A stretch of DNA of 64,000 nt. Source: Mariniradius saccharolyticus AK6 (GTDB lineage Bacteria > Bacteroidota > Bacteroidia > Cytophagales > Cyclobacteriaceae). The stretch lies in NCBI RefSeq assembly GCF_000330725.2, contig NZ_AMZY02000018.1, positions 167,048 to 231,047 of the forward strand. Reading direction: 5' to 3'. Under the pieces are notes generated by a model. The model did not search any database. It saw only the letters and a list, made by a program, of their open reading frames with translations, and had not been told where the DNA came from. The translations under genes and the position numbers were made by a program. This document shows positions 61,758 to 64,000 of this stretch, one piece after another (within the stretch, counting starts at the first letter, position 1; every line of letters starts with the position of its first letter).

Positions 61758-63032
61758 ATGGAAACGCTAAAAAGAATGAGCATCCAAAACTACCTGGTGG
61801 TTTTGTTTGCGTTTGGATTGTTGTTTTCCTGCGAGCAGTTAGCTCCCGAGGAAACGCCTGTACAGGTTGTGGAAGAATTCGTGGATATGAGCGGGGTTGC
61901 GCTTGAACCCGAAGATGATCCGATAGGTGCCCGCTTGGTTTACAGTTTGGACTGTGAGTCTGATTGCATCGAGCCGGGCAGTGGGAACTACTTTGCGATA
62001 ACGGACTCCAAAAGCCTAAGTTCCGGGATCAACACAAAAAAAGTCACCTACAAATCCTACAATACCGAGGATAAGTTTGTGGTAAAGGCCAAATACGAGG
62101 TTGTCTCCGGGCCCTCTCAGGCGAAGGCCTCGATTGTAATCCAAATCAATGGAAGCGTGAAGGAATTCAAGGAGGTACCTTCTGGATACACCGCCACCTA
62201 TTCGGTCCCGCTTTCGGAAGGATGGGCAAAATGCGATTTGGTTAGTTTTTCGATCGTCCAAAATGGTCTTGGATCTCCGATATCATTTTCAGAAGACTAT
62301 AATTTGATACCGGTCTGTGAGGATACCCATGAAGGACTAATTCTTTGGAATAAACTTGGATCCTTTGAAGAAATCACCAACAGTGAGTTTGGACCTGATT
62401 TGTTTCCGGGATCAGGGATGTTGTTTGAAATTGGTAAATATGGAAATGGATTATTTGTGCCCCAATATGATGGACAAAGGGAAGTGCATTCTCCTTTCAG
62501 CCCAAGAAATGTCATCCCACTTGGCGCATTTTGTATAGAATTTTGGTATAAAAGGACTGTTGAGGACTGGGAGGGTTACTCATTCATTTCTGGAGCCTAT
62601 GAAGATAATGGAATTGGAATTGTCGATTTTACAGGCCATAGTGGATATGTTGGATCGTGGCAATTGTTTTTTACAATTAACAATAATTCAGGGGATTGGG
62701 TAAGCAGGCATAAGATCGACCTTGGGAACCAACAGAATTATTCTGAATTTTTCCCGAAAGATGAATGGATTCATTTGGCGATTTCTCACGATGCAAACTG
62801 GACTGTAGGCCAAAGGATGAAAATGTTTAGAAATGGAATAGAGGTGATTGGATTTAACATGGAATTTGATAACGGTGACATGGCTCATGTAGGACAATTT
62901 GGAGAAGGTGGATTTAGAATTGGAAACTTTGTGGCTTGGGATACCTGGGGTGCCGGTGGCGTCATCGACAATATCAAGGTTTGGAACTACGCCAAAACCG
63001 ATTTCTCGGATCGGGATACGGAAGGACATTGA
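61758..63032 (+). CDS. LamG-type lipoprotein, paralogue of the next gene
   Basis: 424 residues from the ATG at 61758 (METLKRMSIQNYLVVLFAFG); the lipobox LLFSC gives the acylated Cys at residue 25. Residues 25-190 are a module nearly identical to that of the next gene (LAPEETPVQVVEEFVDM..., DCESDCIEPGSGNYFAI, DNLIPVCE end). Residues 195-424 form a concanavalin/LamG-like jelly-roll domain (GLILWNKLGSFEEITN, FCIEFWYKRTVEDWEGYSFISG, WIHLAISHDANW, IDNIKVWNYAK). It is probably an outer-membrane or surface lipoprotein that binds carbohydrate or protein. A strong terminator follows. Confidence 0.82.
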   Translation: METLKRMSIQNYLVVLFAFGLLFSCEQLAPEETPVQVVEEFVDMSGVALEPEDDPIGARLVYSLDCESDCIEPGSGNYFAITDSKSLSSGINTKKVTYKSYNTEDKFVVKAKYEVVSGPSQAKASIVIQINGSVKEFKEVPSGYTATYSVPLSEGWAKCDLVSFSIVQNGLGSPISFSEDYNLIPVCEDTHEGLILWNKLGSFEEITNSEFGPDLFPGSGMLFEIGKYGNGLFVPQYDGQREVHSPFSPRNVIPLGAFCIEFWYKRTVEDWEGYSFISGAYEDNGIGIVDFTGHSGYVGSWQLFFTINNNSGDWVSRHKIDLGNQQNYSEFFPKDEWIHLAISHDANWTVGQRMKMFRNGIEVIGFNMEFDNGDMAHVGQFGEGGFRIGNFVAWDTWGAGGVIDNIKVWNYAKTDFSDRDTEGH

Positions 63033-63383
63033 GGTTAGCTTGAATCATAAGTTTCGACGGGTCAAGTCGGAACTTATGTTTTTTGAATCCTGAGGTTCTC
63101 CAGAAAATTGTAAATAGCACTTATGCCACGACTTTTTTTGACAGCATGTAATTAATGTTTGATTTCGATTCTGTTCGTTTTCCAATTGTCCTAATAGTAG
63201 GGTATGCTTTTTAGATGATTAGCCTGATTTAGGTTTGAACGTTTGGAAATAGTCTTTCAATTTACTGATTTACAGTATTTTAATGATAAAAATCACTCAT
63301 TCTGATGCCTGTCATCATTCCCATTTTCCCCCGATGGAGGTAGCTTTATTTGAAGTTAAGTTCCAATCAAAAACCCAAAAAAG
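63033..63383. other. Intergenic region between the paralogous lipoprotein genes
   Basis: Besides the terminator at 63047-63077 the gap has no recognised gene. The last bases before the start (AAAAACCCAAAAAAGATGGAA) resemble those before the first paralogue at 61745, so the duplication includes the start region. Confidence 0.5.
63047..63077 (+). terminator. Terminator of the LamG lipoprotein gene
   Basis: ATAAGTTTCGAC and GTCGGAACTTAT form a 12-bp stem with one G-T wobble around the loop GGGTCAA, followed by GTTTTTTG. Confidence 0.85.
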
Positions 63384-64000
63384 ATGGAAATACTAAAAAG
63401 GAAGAGCATCCAAAACTACTTGGTGGTTTTGTTTGCGTTTGGTTTGCTTTTTTCCTGTGAGCAATTAGCTCCCGAGGAAGCGCCTGTACAGGTTTCGGAA
63501 GAATTCGTGGATATGGACGGTATTGCGCTCGAACCTGACGAAGATCCGATAGGTGCCCGCTTGGTCTACAGTTCGGACTGTGAGTCCGATTGCATCGAAC
63601 CCGGTAGCGCGAATTATTTTGCCATAAGGGATTCTAAAAGCAAAAGTTCCGGCATCAACACAAAAAAGGTCTCCTACAAAGCCTATAACACCGAGGACAG
63701 GTTTGTGGTAAAGGCCAAATTTGAGATCACAGCAGGGCCATCCCAAGCAAAAGCCTCCATTGCGATCCAGATCGACGGAAAGAAAAAGGAATTCAAAGCC
63801 GTCCCTTCCGGCTACACTGCCACCTTTTCCATCCCACTCGATAAGGGATGGGATAAATGTGATCAGGTCACGTTTTCCATTATACAAAAAGGGCTAGGAA
63901 CGCCCATATCATTTTCAGAAGACTACGATTTGATACCAGTTTGTGAGATAGGAGACACCTTCACTGACCCACGTGATGGGAATGTTTACAAAATCGTAAA
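63384..64000 (+). CDS. FISUMP-domain lipoprotein, N-terminal part (runs off right edge)
   Basis: 205 residues are visible from the ATG at 63384 (MEILKRKSIQNYLVVLFAFG). The signal peptide has the same lipobox LLFSC, with the acylated Cys at residue 25. Residues 25-185 match the N-terminal module of the preceding gene almost residue for residue (LAPEEAPVQVSEEFVDMDG, DCESDCIEPGSANYFAI, GWDKCDQVTFSIIQKGLG). After SEDYDLIPVCE the sequence changes to GDTFTDPRDGNVYKIVK, the start of a Fibrobacter-type FISUMP domain, found in surface lipoproteins of Bacteroidota and Fibrobacter. The C-terminus lies outside the window. Confidence 0.85.
   Translation, partial: MEILKRKSIQNYLVVLFAFGLLFSCEQLAPEEAPVQVSEEFVDMDGIALEPDEDPIGARLVYSSDCESDCIEPGSANYFAIRDSKSKSSGINTKKVSYKAYNTEDRFVVKAKFEITAGPSQAKASIAIQIDGKKKEFKAVPSGYTATFSIPLDKGWDKCDQVTFSIIQKGLGTPISFSEDYDLIPVCEIGDTFTDPRDGNVYKIV

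Overview
The window looks like chromosomal DNA of a free-living, probably aquatic or marine member of the Bacteroidota, most likely order Cytophagales (Cyclobacteriaceae/Algoriphagus-like). This rests on gene content seen here: a SprB-type repeat protein, LytS/LytTR pair, tricorn-type S41 protease, DUF1573, DUF2891 and DUF1460 proteins, lipoproteins with FISUMP and LamG modules, sulfatases, and a Bacteroidota-type -7 box (TAnnTTTG) at two promoters. The species assignment is inference. No rRNA operon, IS element, prophage or CRISPR array was seen; there is one tRNA gene, tRNA-Gly(CCC).

Layout. 1-7 kb: start of a large SprB-like surface protein running off the left edge, a Gre-like protein, an Mla-type lipid transport operon (mlaE-mlaF-mlaD), a ROK kinase and a linear-amide C-N hydrolase relative without its nucleophilic Cys. 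7-16 kb: two sulfatases, MsrB, a GMC oxidoreductase, and fatty-acid genes (acyl-CoA ligase, acyl-CoA dehydrogenase). 16-23 kb: phosphofructokinase, DinB proteins, an alpha/beta hydrolase of dehalogenase type beside a Crp/Fnr regulator, and a run of secreted hydrolases (calcineurin-like phosphoesterase, DUF1593, PhoD). 23-32 kb: atypical NRAMP transporter coupled to a DUF2891 lipoprotein, DUF1460 protein, two tandem paralogous membrane proteins, orphan genes and a LytS/LytTR two-component pair. 31.6-33.1 kb is a 1.45-kb non-coding island full of short palindromes and repeats. 33-42 kb: a 1079-residue tricorn-like protease, then a TetR-ABC-HlyD-TolC export operon. 41.8-46.5 kb: a secreted trypsin-like protease coupled to a membrane protein, divergent from a BlaI-BlaR1-type regulator pair.

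46.5-55.2 kb is a glucuronoxylan/xylose module: GH67 alpha-glucuronidase, divergent SSS-type sugar symporter, xylulokinase, xylose isomerase and a secreted FAD-dependent oxidoreductase. 55-60.5 kb is mostly housekeeping (aminotransferase, TrpS, DUF1573 protein, tRNA-Gly). The right end holds a LuxR-type regulator with a degenerate receiver, then two tandem lipoproteins with a nearly identical N-terminal module but different C-terminal modules (LamG versus FISUMP).

Several intergenic gaps lying just 3' of genes share a small vocabulary of degenerate words (for example AATAACTCAATAAC and TTCGTACTTC). Among the less expected signals are also substitutions at catalytic positions in the Ntn-hydrolase, the ABC ATPase, the NRAMP protein and the dehalogenase-like protein. 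No obvious complete novel defence or mobile system was found. The best candidates for undescribed biology are the coupled protease/membrane-protein pair, the module-swapped lipoproteins and the intergenic word families.
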